Part shown: piece after piece, positions 53,232-61,499 of the stretch
Position numbering within the stretch: position 1 is the first letter of the stretch
How the letters are laid out: every line of letters starts with the position of its first letter
Source of the DNA: Gallionella sp.
GTDB lineage: Bacteria; Pseudomonadota; Gammaproteobacteria; Burkholderiales; Gallionellaceae
Length of the DNA: 64,000 nucleotides
Reading direction: 5' to 3'
Assembly: GCA_003153155.1 (NCBI GenBank)
Contig: PLWV01000008.1
Span: forward strand, 69,436 to 133,435
Translations under genes and position numbers: made by a program
The notes under the pieces: model-generated
Told to the model about the DNA's origin: nothing
The model's database searches: none
What the model saw: the letters and a program-made list of their open reading frames with translations, nothing else

Positions 53232-55469
53232 TCACTTGAACAGACCTTTCAACTTGCTCTTAAGCTGTTCCTGTGCCTTGGCTTTAAGATCTTCTTTCGT
53301 AGCTTCGATCTTGGCTTCGACTTTTTGCTTGACCACTTCGCCAACCATCGCGCCATAATCCAAGGTGTATTTCAAATCGGTGAACGGACCGCTGACACGC
53401 AGCGGCACTGTGATGCTACCTTGATCCCCTTGGGTCTTGACCAAGGTGGCTTTGGCAACATAGTCGATGCTGTCGTTGCCGATGTTGATGTCGCCTGCTC
53501 CACTGATCCGTATCAGCTGCGATTTCAGGGAGAGGTCGTCGTTGTGCGCAATGCCGTTGTTCACCTTGAAGGTCGCCTTGCATTCTTTGAAGTCGGTTTT
53601 CTCATCCTTGCTGGCGGATTGCGTTTGCGTAGTCGCACTGTCCTTGCTCAACATGGCCTGGGCAGCGCTCAGCTTCTTGTCGATGTCGATACCCTTGAGC
53701 GCACCGTCAGCCAGATTCAGCGACAGCTTGCCATTAAGCGCTTTCTTCATCGCGCTGACGGTGCTGCCTTGCATGGTCAGATTGACTGCGACATTGCCCT
53801 TGCCCTCCAGCATATCAAGATTTAGCGCGTCCTTGAGCAAGGGGGCAATATTGATACCGCTCAAATTCTGATTGATGGCAATGCTGGGTGTGGCTTGCGC
53901 ATTCACGCTCAGGCTGCCGTTCATGCTGCCCTGATACAGATTGGCGGACAGCGGACTGAGATTCACCAGCCCGTTATGCGCCTTCACATCCAGACGAACC
54001 TGGCTGGATTTCACGTTCGCCACCTTGAGCGCACCGATGCGCAGGCTGCCGTCCAGATTGAGTGTGCGTAATGCGGATAGATCCAGCGGCTGCTCCGGCT
54101 CTTTTGACTTTGGCGCATCAGCTGATTTTTTCGGCAGATACAAATCGGCATCAAACTGGTCCACATCCGCATCAAAATTAATCGCCGGATTGTCGAATCC
54201 CTTCACGCCAACTTTGGCCTTGATCTGACTTTGCAACAAGCCACCGGCGAGATTCGCCTGCACGTTTTGTTTCAGGACGTCCACTTGCATACTGCCCTTC
54301 ATTTCGCTGCTGACCGATTTGTTCGGCAGCTTGTCGCCAGTGGCTTTCACCACCACGCTGAGGTTGTTAAGATTGAATTGCTGCGTTTTGATATTGCCCG
54401 ACAGCGGCGAACTGAGTTTCACCTTGAAAGTCTGCTCGGGCTGTTTCACATCCATGTCTAGAGTGAGTGCGCTGACCTTGAAAGATTGCGCATTGCCCTC
54501 CACACCCGGCAACGACAGGCTGGCGACGATATTGCCAAAAACCGCGTCCAGCTTGGCATTTAGCACCAACTTATCGCCGGAATATTTATCTTTTGTGAAG
54601 TTCAGTAAAGGTGCATCGAGCATGGCTTCGAACCTGTCCTTAGCCTTCACTCCCGTTGCATTCAAAGTTAATTTCTTCGCACCAAATTCCTGCTTGATCA
54701 AATCCGCACTCATTTCACCGCTGGCTTTCACTTGCAGGTTGCTGATATCCAGAGCCGAGCCGCTGGCCTGTAGCTCCAATCCTTCCAACCGATATTGTTG
54801 CTTGTCCAGATCGAACGTCAGCGTGGTCTTGAGTTGAGTGTTGATATCCAGCTTGGGCTGATTGGCCTGCACGCCAACTGACAAATCGATCTTGCTCGGC
54901 ACGCCGATGGCGATGCGCCCGGTCTTGAGATTCAAATCCTTGATGGCGTATTGCGCGCCGCTGCCTTCATCTCGGTAAGTGAGATTGGTTTTATCCACAG
55001 ACACCGATGCGATGTCGAATTTTACCGGCGGGCTGCCGGCTTGTTTCGTTTCGACTTTTTTTGTTTCATCCTTGGCTAACAGGTCGTCGATATTGGTCGT
55101 GCCATCCTTGTACTTGACCAGCGTAGCTTTCAGCCCACTTACCGCCACTTCATCCACCACCACCTGTTTGCGCAGCAGCGGCATAAGGGCGAGCGAAACA
55201 TGTGCCGATTCAATGGCTGCAAACTCTTTGTCGCTATTGAATTCGGACAGCGACACCTTGCTTAAATTAGCGCCTATGCTGGGGAAGAACGACAACTTGA
55301 TATCGCCATCAAGACGCAGATTGCGCTGCTTGCTGTCCTTCACCGCCTGAATGATTTTGCCTTTGTAGTCGTTGGGATTGAAAGTTGTCGCCACATACGC
55401 CACTCCCGCAACGGCAATGGCGACGATGCCACCCACACCCAACAAACCATACTTGAGGATTTTGTTCAT
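53232..55469 (-). CDS. AsmA-family protein
   Basis: A 745-residue envelope protein: one N-terminal helix (about 5-27), AsmA N-domain (NPNDYKGKIIQAVKDSKQRN, LDGDIKLSFFPSIGANLSKV) and a long beta-rich body with the C-terminal AsmA_2 region about 560-700. The family forms bridge-like lipid-transfer or outer-membrane assembly factors. The start has a clear Met and no rival. It probably follows hemN on the same strand but a hairpin lies between. Confidence 0.88.
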   Translation of the reverse strand: MNKILKYGLLGVGGIVAIAVAGVAYVATTFNPNDYKGKIIQAVKDSKQRNLRLDGDIKLSFFPSIGANLSKVSLSEFNSDKEFAAIESAHVSLALMPLLRKQVVVDEVAVSGLKATLVKYKDGTTNIDDLLAKDETKKVETKQAGSPPVKFDIASVSVDKTNLTYRDEGSGAQYAIKDLNLKTGRIAIGVPSKIDLSVGVQANQPKLDINTQLKTTLTFDLDKQQYRLEGLELQASGSALDISNLQVKASGEMSADLIKQEFGAKKLTLNATGVKAKDRFEAMLDAPLLNFTKDKYSGDKLVLNAKLDAVFGNIVASLSLPGVEGNAQSFKVSALTLDMDVKQPEQTFKVKLSSPLSGNIKTQQFNLNNLSVVVKATGDKLPNKSVSSEMKGSMQVDVLKQNVQANLAGGLLQSQIKAKVGVKGFDNPAINFDADVDQFDADLYLPKKSADAPKSKEPEQPLDLSALRTLNLDGSLRIGALKVANVKSSQVRLDVKAHNGLVNLSPLSANLYQGSMNGSLSVNAQATPSIAINQNLSGINIAPLLKDALNLDMLEGKGNVAVNLTMQGSTVSAMKKALNGKLSLNLADGALKGIDIDKKLSAAQAMLSKDSATTQTQSASKDEKTDFKECKATFKVNNGIAHNDDLSLKSQLIRISGAGDINIGNDSIDYVAKATLVKTQGDQGSITVPLRVSGPFTDLKYTLDYGAMVGEVVKQKVEAKIEATKEDLKAKAQEQLKSKLKGLFK

Positions 55470-55519
55470 GCTCGACCCACGAAAAAAGACAGGGGCGAAT
55501 TATAGCGGAGAGAGGAAAC

Positions 55520-55544
55520 GTAAAGGGCTGGTCAAGCCCTTTAC
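55520..55544 (-). terminator. Hairpin after hemN
   Basis: GTAAAGGGCT-TGACC-AGCCCTTTAC is a 10-bp stem immediately after the hemN stop on the minus strand, followed by GTTTCC. Probable terminator. Confidence 0.65.
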
Positions 55545-55546
55545 GC

Positions 55547-56941
55547 CTAAATCACCTTGGAATAGAGCGCATGCTCCTGCCGCGTGCGCAAATACTTGTC
55601 AAACACCATGCAGATGTTGCGTATCAACATACGCCCCTTGGGGGTCACTCTAATCGATTGCGGTGAAATCTCCAGCAGCCTCTCGCGTTCATACTCGCGC
55701 AACTCTTTCAGTTCAGTGGCGAAGTAACGATCAAAATCGATCAGGTAGGCGCTGTTGAATGACTTTTTGGCAAGTTCGAAGTGGCACATCAAGGCCTGAA
55801 TGATGGCGCGGCGCACCAAATCGTCGGCGTTCAATTCCATGCCGCGCATGATGGGCAACACATCTCTGTCCAGCGCAGCGTAATAATCTTCCAGTTCACG
55901 ATAATTCTGGCTGTAGGTCGGGCCGATCTTGCCGATGGCACTGACGCCGAGCGCGACCAGATCGCAATCGGAATGGGTGGAATAGCCCTGGAAATTGCGG
56001 TGCAGCCGGCCTTGTCGTTGCGCCACGGCAAGCTCGTCTTCCGGTTTGGCAAAGTGATCCATGCCGATATACACATAGCCCGCCTTGGTCAGTTTGTTCA
56101 CCGCCATGTCGAGAATTTCCAGCTTCACCTGCGGCGCTGGTAAGTCCTCCTCATGGATGCGCCGTTGCGGCTTGAAGATGGTCGGCATGTGCGCATAGTT
56201 GTAGATGGACAAACGATCAGGATTGGCAGCAATGACCTTATCCAGCGTCACGCCAAAGCCTTTCAAAGTTTGCTTGGGCAAGCCGTAAATTAGATCGATG
56301 CTAACTGATTTGAATCCATTGGCGCGCGCCGCATAAATCACGCGCAGCGTTTCTTCTTCGCTCTGAATACGATTCACCGCGCTTTGCACCTCGGCATCGA
56401 AGTCCTGCACGCCGATACTGATGCGATTGAAGCCCACTTCGCCGAGCAGCGCGATGGTTTCATCGCTGACCTTGCGCGGATCGATTTCGATGGAATATTC
56501 GCCGTCCTCCACCAGCTTGAAGTGCTGACGGATCGCTGCCATCACCTGGCGGATTTCATCATCGCTGAGGAATGTCGGCGTGCCGCCGCCGAAGTGCAGT
56601 TGCTCGACCACCTGATCCGGCCCGAGCAGCATCGCCTGCATGGCCATTTCCTTGATCAGATAGCGTACATATTCGGCAGCCTTGCCGCGATCCTTGGTGA
56701 TCACTTTGTTGCAGGCGCAGTAAAAACACAACGTATTGCAGAACGGAATATGGATATACAGCGACAGCGGACGGGCGATGCCGCCAATTTCGCGTTTTGC
56801 CACCCACTGGCTATAGCTACCGGCATTGAAAGCTTCAACGAAGCGATCTGCAGTAGGATAAGAGGTATAGCGCGGGCCGTTCTTATCCAGCCTGCGTATC
56901 AGTTCCAAGTCCACTACTAGGTGATTGACCGCTTTATCCAT
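55547..56941 (-). CDS. hemN: Oxygen-independent coproporphyrinogen III oxidase
   Basis: A 464-residue radical-SAM enzyme that makes protoporphyrinogen IX without oxygen. Cys68, Cys72, Cys75 and Cys77 in FCNTLCFYCACNKV match the E. coli CxxxCxxCxC set, and the N-terminal RYTSYPTADRF is the HemN trip-wire region, so it is a true HemN rather than HemW. Next to it lies a broken fnr, its usual regulator and neighbour in betaproteobacteria. Confidence 0.95.
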   Translation of the reverse strand: MDKAVNHLVVDLELIRRLDKNGPRYTSYPTADRFVEAFNAGSYSQWVAKREIGGIARPLSLYIHIPFCNTLCFYCACNKVITKDRGKAAEYVRYLIKEMAMQAMLLGPDQVVEQLHFGGGTPTFLSDDEIRQVMAAIRQHFKLVEDGEYSIEIDPRKVSDETIALLGEVGFNRISIGVQDFDAEVQSAVNRIQSEEETLRVIYAARANGFKSVSIDLIYGLPKQTLKGFGVTLDKVIAANPDRLSIYNYAHMPTIFKPQRRIHEEDLPAPQVKLEILDMAVNKLTKAGYVYIGMDHFAKPEDELAVAQRQGRLHRNFQGYSTHSDCDLVALGVSAIGKIGPTYSQNYRELEDYYAALDRDVLPIMRGMELNADDLVRRAIIQALMCHFELAKKSFNSAYLIDFDRYFATELKELREYERERLLEISPQSIRVTPKGRMLIRNICMVFDKYLRTRQEHALYSKVI

Positions 56942-57030
56942 AAATCCTCCTTAAGTGCTGAGCATTATGCCAGTTAGCCACCTGAAACGCACCTGCCCGC
57001 ATGGCGAATACTTGCATCTCAGCGGCGACA

Positions 57031-57316
57031 ATCCACTCGCTATACGCCATTCAGAGCGGCTCGTAACGTATATTGATATTTAACATGGCCCAGGACAGGC
57101 AGTTCCATCGCCATAGTTCGAAGGGCTTCTTCAAGCAGTCGGCTCGGCGGTTTACATCGCTTCTTGCTACCCACCCCCGCCATGCCTCCAGTCCGGCAAT
57201 GTTTGACAAGAGGCGTACTTGACGGGGCGTTATCCCCAATCTTTTGGCCGCTTCTTGTTGGCTGTTCTTGCCTTCTTCCTGCAGGCCTAATACCTGTGCG
57301 CGCCTCGCTTCCTTAT
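57031..57316 (-). pseudogene. Frameshifted ISNCY-type transposase N-terminal remnant
   Basis: Minus-strand reading gives ARRAQVLGLQEEGKNSQQEA then AKRLGITPRQVR, the N-terminal helix-turn-helix of ISNCY/IS1202-like transposases. After that the expected GLASRKRGKPSNR-type segment appears only in another frame (SKKRCKPPSRLLEEAL), so at least one frameshift occurred. No ATG opens the frame and the catalytic domain is absent. Confidence 0.7.
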
Positions 57317-57342
57317 TGACTCACGAACTTGTCCATTTCAAA

Positions 57343-57390
57343 ATGTCCGCCGCTATTTTTAACAAGGGTGACTTGTGTCACCAGCGGACA
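57343..57390. repeat. Possible insertion-sequence end with short inverted repeat
   Basis: TGTCCGC at 57343 and GCGGACA at 57383 are inverse and lie between the transposase remnant and the fnr remnant, the place where the end of the old element should be. Exact boundaries are unknown. Confidence 0.4.
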
Positions 57391-57438
57391 CTATCACTTT
57401 GCGCCATGACCATAAAAAACCCACTTGCTTCATGCACC

Positions 57439-57609
57439 AAATTTAACCTGAGCATGTCGCGCAGCAATATCGGTAATTACCTCGGCATAGCCGAAGAAAC
57501 AGTGTGCCGCATGTTTACTCGTTTCCAGAACGAGGGCCTGCTGGCCACCGAACGGCGACAAGTGCAGTTCCATGATCTGGATTGACTCAGTAACATTGCT
57601 CGCGGCTAG
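57439..57609 (+). pseudogene. Truncated Crp/Fnr-family regulator (C-terminal DNA-binding end only)
   Basis: KFNLSMSRSNIGNYLGIAEE, TVCRMFTRFQNEGLL and VQFHDLD are the helix-turn-helix end of an FNR-like regulator. The cyclic-nucleotide-like domain and the [4Fe-4S] cysteines are missing, replaced by insertion-sequence debris. A TGA at 57583 interrupts HDLD/LSNIARG, beyond which the frame continues to 57609. It is therefore broken at both ends. Confidence 0.8.
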
Positions 57610-58027
57610 CATTCACCTATGCGGTTTCCGAACATTTTAATCGGATACACGGCCGTCAATTAAATGCAGTTTGGTTGATCCATATCAGTGAATGGATGCA
57701 CGTTTCCAGTTAAGTTACGTTGCGTTGTGCTAGGGCCTGAAAAAGTGTATTTTTTTGGCGCAGTTGCTGCGGTGAGTGGGGGGTAGAACGGTCAGCGTAG
57801 GGGGATCATGATTGGAGCCCATTTTCGGATGAGGCGGCATGAAACCGGAAAAGCTGCGGCTCGGCAATGTTGATTGCATGGCTTTAAAGCTGTAACGAAG
57901 GGGGTGTGTTATTTGTCTCGTGGTAGGAGACAAATGACACATTGTTTTCTTAATGCTAATATCAACGGTATCCTTAACAGAATAGGGATTGTTAATTTTA
58001 TAATCATAATTGATCGAGGAGCTGCAA
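57610..58027. other. Gene-poor spacer with a perfect palindrome
   Basis: No convincing gene. ATTTGTCTC-N7-GAGACAAAT (57911-57935) is a perfect 9-bp inverted repeat that could be an operator for the cytochrome cluster to its right. From about here the sequence becomes visibly more AT-rich. Confidence 0.45.
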
Positions 58028-58135
58028 ATGCTTGAATGGCCAGATGTGACAACCAGCGAAGTTATTCTTATGTATGTCTTTATTTTCGTGTTTTTATTTG
58101 GCTTGGCTTTTATTCTGATGAAAAAGAATTCCTGA
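58028..58135 (+). CDS. Small membrane protein, 35 residues
   Basis: An ATG with GAGGAG 8 nt upstream encodes MLEWPDVTTSEVILMYVFI then a continued hydrophobic stretch ending LMKKNS: a single helix with a basic inside end. Size and position before cytochrome genes recall small CcoQ-like subunits, but there is no sequence proof. Probably first gene of the cytochrome cluster. Confidence 0.65.
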   Translation: MLEWPDVTTSEVILMYVFIFVFLFGLAFILMKKNS

Positions 58136-58218
58136 TTTGCTTGTCCAGCGAAGGAACGCGATAGCGTTGACCTGCACTAAATGCAGGTAATTAAAAATTT
58201 TAGAATGGGGAGGGGTAC

Positions 58219-58986
58219 ATGCGTAAATTATCCAATTTGGCAATGGTGTGTTGGGGAGCGGTCGCCATGCTGGCTTTTTCAGGTGCAAGTTTTGCTGACG
58301 AAGGTGCCGTAACGGCGAATATCACCAATGGGAAGAATATCTTCGAAAATGGCAAACCGGATGCGGGCATTCCTGCTTGCTCTGTTTGCCACAGCGACAA
58401 TGCGATGGGCAATGATGCGATGGGCTCACCCAGGCTTGCTAATATTGGATATGTATTCATCGTCAAGCAATTGACCAATTACGCAGAAGATAAGCGTAAA
58501 GATCTGACCATGGATCAGATGAATGGTATTGCAAAAGGACTGAGTGTTCAGGACCGGCGGGATCTGGCTGCATATGAGAACAGCTTCCCAAGGGCTGCTG
58601 ACCTTTCTGATCTCAGCGCGCTTAAAGCCGACGGTAAAACGATAGGAGAGGCCTACAAAGGTCAGATTCTTGTTCGCTATGGGGTGGAGGGTAAGGTTTC
58701 TGCGTGTATGTCTTGTCATGGCTTTAATGGCCGTGGTGCCGATCCAATTTATCCGAAGATTGGTCAGCAGAAATATGTATATCTGGTCAATCAGTTGACG
58801 CATTGGCGTGATGGTTCTCGTGCAAATGATCCGATGGGACAGATGCAGGCGATTGCTAAGAATTTGTCCGATGAAGATATAAATAATGCCGCAACCTTCT
58901 TGTCACAAGCAGCCGATAGTACGGCAGGAGACGGGATGGAAATTGAAAATAAGTCGGTTTTGAAAAACGTTAAGATCGTTCGATAA
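58219..58986 (+). CDS. Dihaem cytochrome c4-type protein
   Basis: A 255-residue periplasmic cytochrome: signal peptide ending SFA, haem 1 at C54-SV-C57-H58 and haem 2 at C163-MS-C166-H167, each in a homologous half with a downstream Met (AMGSPRLANIG; PMGQMQAIAKNL). Cytochromes c4 pass electrons to terminal oxidases. GGGGAGGGG precedes the ATG. An intrinsic terminator follows, so the next genes may have their own promoter. Confidence 0.88.
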   Translation: MRKLSNLAMVCWGAVAMLAFSGASFADEGAVTANITNGKNIFENGKPDAGIPACSVCHSDNAMGNDAMGSPRLANIGYVFIVKQLTNYAEDKRKDLTMDQMNGIAKGLSVQDRRDLAAYENSFPRAADLSDLSALKADGKTIGEAYKGQILVRYGVEGKVSACMSCHGFNGRGADPIYPKIGQQKYVYLVNQLTHWRDGSRANDPMGQMQAIAKNLSDEDINNAATFLSQAADSTAGDGMEIENKSVLKNVKIVR

Positions 58987-59048
58987 AGTTTTCTTCGATA
59001 TTTTTGTGTGTTCCCGCGCCGAGTGTTTTGGTGCGGGAAGTCTAATGG

Positions 59049-59076
59049 AGACTGGTCTGTTGATCAGTCTTTTTTT
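59049..59076 (+). terminator. Intrinsic terminator after the cytochrome c4 gene
   Basis: AGACTG...CAGTCT (6-bp stem, 10-nt loop) followed by six T residues. A second GC-rich hairpin (TTCCCGCGCC / GGTGCGGGAA) lies just upstream at about 59011-59040. Confidence 0.8.
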
Positions 59077-59145
59077 GCTTTGTGAGTCGCTGATGAAATA
59101 CGGCAACTCTACATGAGCTTTATGCTGGATCAGGATTGGTGATAG

Positions 59146-59727
59146 ATGAAAAAGGGAGAAAAGATCGTTTTTGGGATAATTGCGCTGCTCGTGCTTATTA
59201 CAGTGGTTAACTTTACTGTACTGGAATCGGTTAGGCATAACAGTGATAAACCGATGTATCCTATTTTGACGCATTTCGATTTTTCAGTTGATGGGTTGCG
59301 TGGTTATCAGCTATATCAGCAAAGCAATTGTTACTCTTGTCATAGAGCTGTTGGTAACGGGACTAGCATGGGCCTGAGTCTGGATGGGCTAGGTTCGAAG
59401 CATGATGTCAACTATTTCTACAGTTTTCTCAAACAGCCGGAACAGACGTATGGCGCGAAGACTATGGACCATGGTGCTCCGCCCAAGGATGCGGCTTATG
59501 TATCAGCTCTTCCAGATCCGGATTTACGTGTCATGGCAATTTTTCTATCCGAACTAAAAGCTGATCAAGGATCATCTTCATCATTCGAGCCACCCAAAGG
59601 CGAATCAAGTTTTATCAACGCCATGCTTGACATGTGGGCACCGGACGGTTGGCGAAGTCAGTACAAGGATATTCGCGATTGGATGAAATCAAATCCACAA
59701 GAGGGGCAGCATGACGGAAAGCATTGA
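59146..59727 (+). CDS. Membrane-anchored monohaem cytochrome c
   Basis: A 193-residue protein: N-terminal helix about 7-24 as uncleaved anchor, then a periplasmic domain with haem at C62-YS-C65-H66 in GYQLYQQSNCYSCH. The form is like NorC or CcoO, the cytochrome subunits of nitric oxide reductases and cbb3 oxidases, but shorter than CcoO. It overlaps by 17 nt the gene for a CcoN/NorB-like mini protein, implying the two products work together. Confidence 0.85.
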   Translation: MKKGEKIVFGIIALLVLITVVNFTVLESVRHNSDKPMYPILTHFDFSVDGLRGYQLYQQSNCYSCHRAVGNGTSMGLSLDGLGSKHDVNYFYSFLKQPEQTYGAKTMDHGAPPKDAAYVSALPDPDLRVMAIFLSELKADQGSSSSFEPPKGESSFINAMLDMWAPDGWRSQYKDIRDWMKSNPQEGQHDGKH

Positions 59728-60226
59728 GCATAGCGCATCACAGAGTAAGGATTTCACCATGTACATTTTATGGTTTGTATATGCGTGCATAATTTACAGC
59801 ATCATCGGTTTCTCTTGGGGCGCAATTATGGGCGGTGTTCCAGCCTTCCGGCATTTTGTGGATTATAGCCCGCATGGACGTTTAATTACCTTGGCGCATG
59901 GGCACATCAATTTGCTGGGCTGGGTTGAGATGGCGATATTTGCTGCTTTATACTATGCAGTTCCCACGGTTGCCCGTCGACCGATCTACAGTGTGCGCCT
60001 GGTGAAGATCCATTTTTGGATGCATAACTTCGGGCTGATCGGGATGGTAGTGTTTTTCCTCGTTGCCGGGCTACTCGGGGGGCTGGGTACGGGCGAAGAT
60101 ACCGAAAAATTGGTCAGTCACTTACTTGCTTTTGTCGGCATATTTGGAACGCTAGTGCTGTCGGCAAATATCATCTGGGGCTATAACTTATATAAAACTA
60201 CGATTGGGTGGCAAAAGCGGATATGA
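59711..60226 (+). CDS. Miniature CcoN/NorB-like membrane protein
   Basis: A 171-residue, four-helix protein. LAHGHINLLGWVEMAIFAAL with His63 and His65 matches the helix X motif (two haem ligands) of cbb3 oxidase/NO reductase subunit I, followed by YSVRLVKIHFWMHNFGLIG, the helix XI region. The other subunit I helices, including all CuB or FeB ligands, are absent. It may bind haem b but cannot be a standard oxidase by itself. GAGGGGCAGC precedes the ATG. Its stop overlaps the next start as ATGA. Confidence 0.78.
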   Translation: MTESIEHSASQSKDFTMYILWFVYACIIYSIIGFSWGAIMGGVPAFRHFVDYSPHGRLITLAHGHINLLGWVEMAIFAALYYAVPTVARRPIYSVRLVKIHFWMHNFGLIGMVVFFLVAGLLGGLGTGEDTEKLVSHLLAFVGIFGTLVLSANIIWGYNLYKTTIGWQKRI

Positions 60227-60720
60227 ACAAACGACCGTTTCTGTCGGCCTGTTGCGGGATTGTTCTGTTGTGCTTGACGGGGGGGTGCGAGCAGAGATTA
60301 TCTGCGGGCTTCGCGGTAGGCGCGCGCGCTCCAAGTTTGCCCACTAAGACTTTGGCGGATGTAGGGGGTAACTTCAGTAAAGTTACCACTTATCGGCAGC
60401 CGGATCCTCGCATGTATCAGTATTCGGTTGATAAGGCTTTATTAACCGGCAAGCCGATTGTGTTGGAATTTGCAACTCCCGGACATTGCACTAATTGTGA
60501 CGAGCAACTCCAAATGCTTAAAGCAATCCTGGATAAGTATCAGGGTCAGATGATATTTATCCACATAGATCAGTATGAGAACCCGCAAGCATATAAAGCC
60601 TATCAGGTCATGGGCGACCCTTGGACGTTTATCATCGACAAGAATGGTATTGTGCACTTTGAACGCGCGGGTCGAATGTTATACGGAGAATTAGACGAGG
60701 CAATCAAACAGATTTTGTGA
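60223..60720 (+). CDS. Thioredoxin-fold lipoprotein (TlpA/SCO-like)
   Basis: A 165-residue protein with a lipoprotein signal (LTGGC, Cys22) and a periplasmic thioredoxin fold whose active site is C89-TN-C92 in ATPGHCTNCDEQ, with cis-Pro in MGDPWTFII. It could reduce haem-site cysteines or deliver copper during cytochrome or oxidase assembly. The ATG at 60223 overlaps the previous stop. Confidence 0.82.
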   Translation: MNKRPFLSACCGIVLLCLTGGCEQRLSAGFAVGARAPSLPTKTLADVGGNFSKVTTYRQPDPRMYQYSVDKALLTGKPIVLEFATPGHCTNCDEQLQMLKAILDKYQGQMIFIHIDQYENPQAYKAYQVMGDPWTFIIDKNGIVHFERAGRMLYGELDEAIKQIL

Positions 60721-60785
60721 GGCGTTGAGCCGATCTTGATCACGGCAGTAAATTGAAAACAAAAAAGTGGGTGGGTGACAGGATA

Positions 60786-61259
60786 ATGGCGGATAGGCAT
60801 ATGGCAGAGACGATGCGATTTGAGCTCATGCAGGATCGCAAAGGCATGGTATGGGATTTGTTGCTTTATATTCCAACGGTGATAGCTCTTGGCTCTATAG
60901 CTGCCAGTTTTTGGTATGGCGATGATCACAACATGGGCTATTTATTTTTTTTCCTAACCTGTTTCTTTTTTATTGCCGGGTTTAATCGCGTATTTAAAAC
61001 ACGGTTGATGCTTTTGCCATCGGCACCGGTATGTCTTAAAGTGGGCGAGCAAAGTCTTGGCTTGGTGCAAAGAAACGGTGCTCAAGTGGATTTGGTGAAA
61101 AACCTTCGCTACTACTCCGATTATGCGGGTAAGTCTTTTGGCATTTCTGGCTTGGATGGCGCAGGAAAACAATTACAATTTGTATTTCACAGCGGGCAGT
61201 TTGCAACTGTAGATCAATACCACTCTGCTCAAGAGATTTTGAAACGCCACCTCAAATAA
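60786..61259 (+). CDS. Two-helix membrane protein with PH-like C-terminal domain, unknown
   Basis: A 157-residue protein: N-terminal basic stretch, two adjacent helices (about 22-60), then a beta-rich domain (LGLVQRNGAQVDLVKNLRYY, GKQLQFVFHSGQF) of the bacterial-PH type. Starts at 60753 (TTG), 60786 or 60801 are possible; 60786 has AGGATA just upstream. No recognised function; it follows the thioredoxin gene in the same direction. Confidence 0.6.
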   Translation: MADRHMAETMRFELMQDRKGMVWDLLLYIPTVIALGSIAASFWYGDDHNMGYLFFFLTCFFFIAGFNRVFKTRLMLLPSAPVCLKVGEQSLGLVQRNGAQVDLVKNLRYYSDYAGKSFGISGLDGAGKQLQFVFHSGQFATVDQYHSAQEILKRHLK

Positions 61260-61289
61260 AAGCGGGCTCTTCTTCACAAGCAGATACCG

Positions 61290-61499
61290 CTACTTCCTTC
61301 CCGAGCGTCTTTGAATGACATCCCATGTCATGTAACCAATGACACCGACAATAATTAAGCAAACTATAGCGATAAGCTGGTACTCAGCTTCCGGGCTGAC
61401 CAATCCGCCTATGAACATATGCACCGCATAGCCCGTTATGAACAGAGAGCTGATCGCGATAACCACATAAATCAATATCTCGCCTATCATGCTATGCAC
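61290..61499 (-). CDS. Small two-helix membrane protein
   Basis: A 69-residue protein with two hydrophobic helices (about 5-30 and 40-60) and a basic tail. It begins at GTG 61499, immediately after the stop of the larger membrane protein, or at ATG 61490. Unknown function; translationally linked to the upstream gene. Confidence 0.6.
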   Translation of the reverse strand: MHSMIGEILIYVVIAISSLFITGYAVHMFIGGLVSPEAEYQLIAIVCLIIVGVIGYMTWDVIQRRSGRK

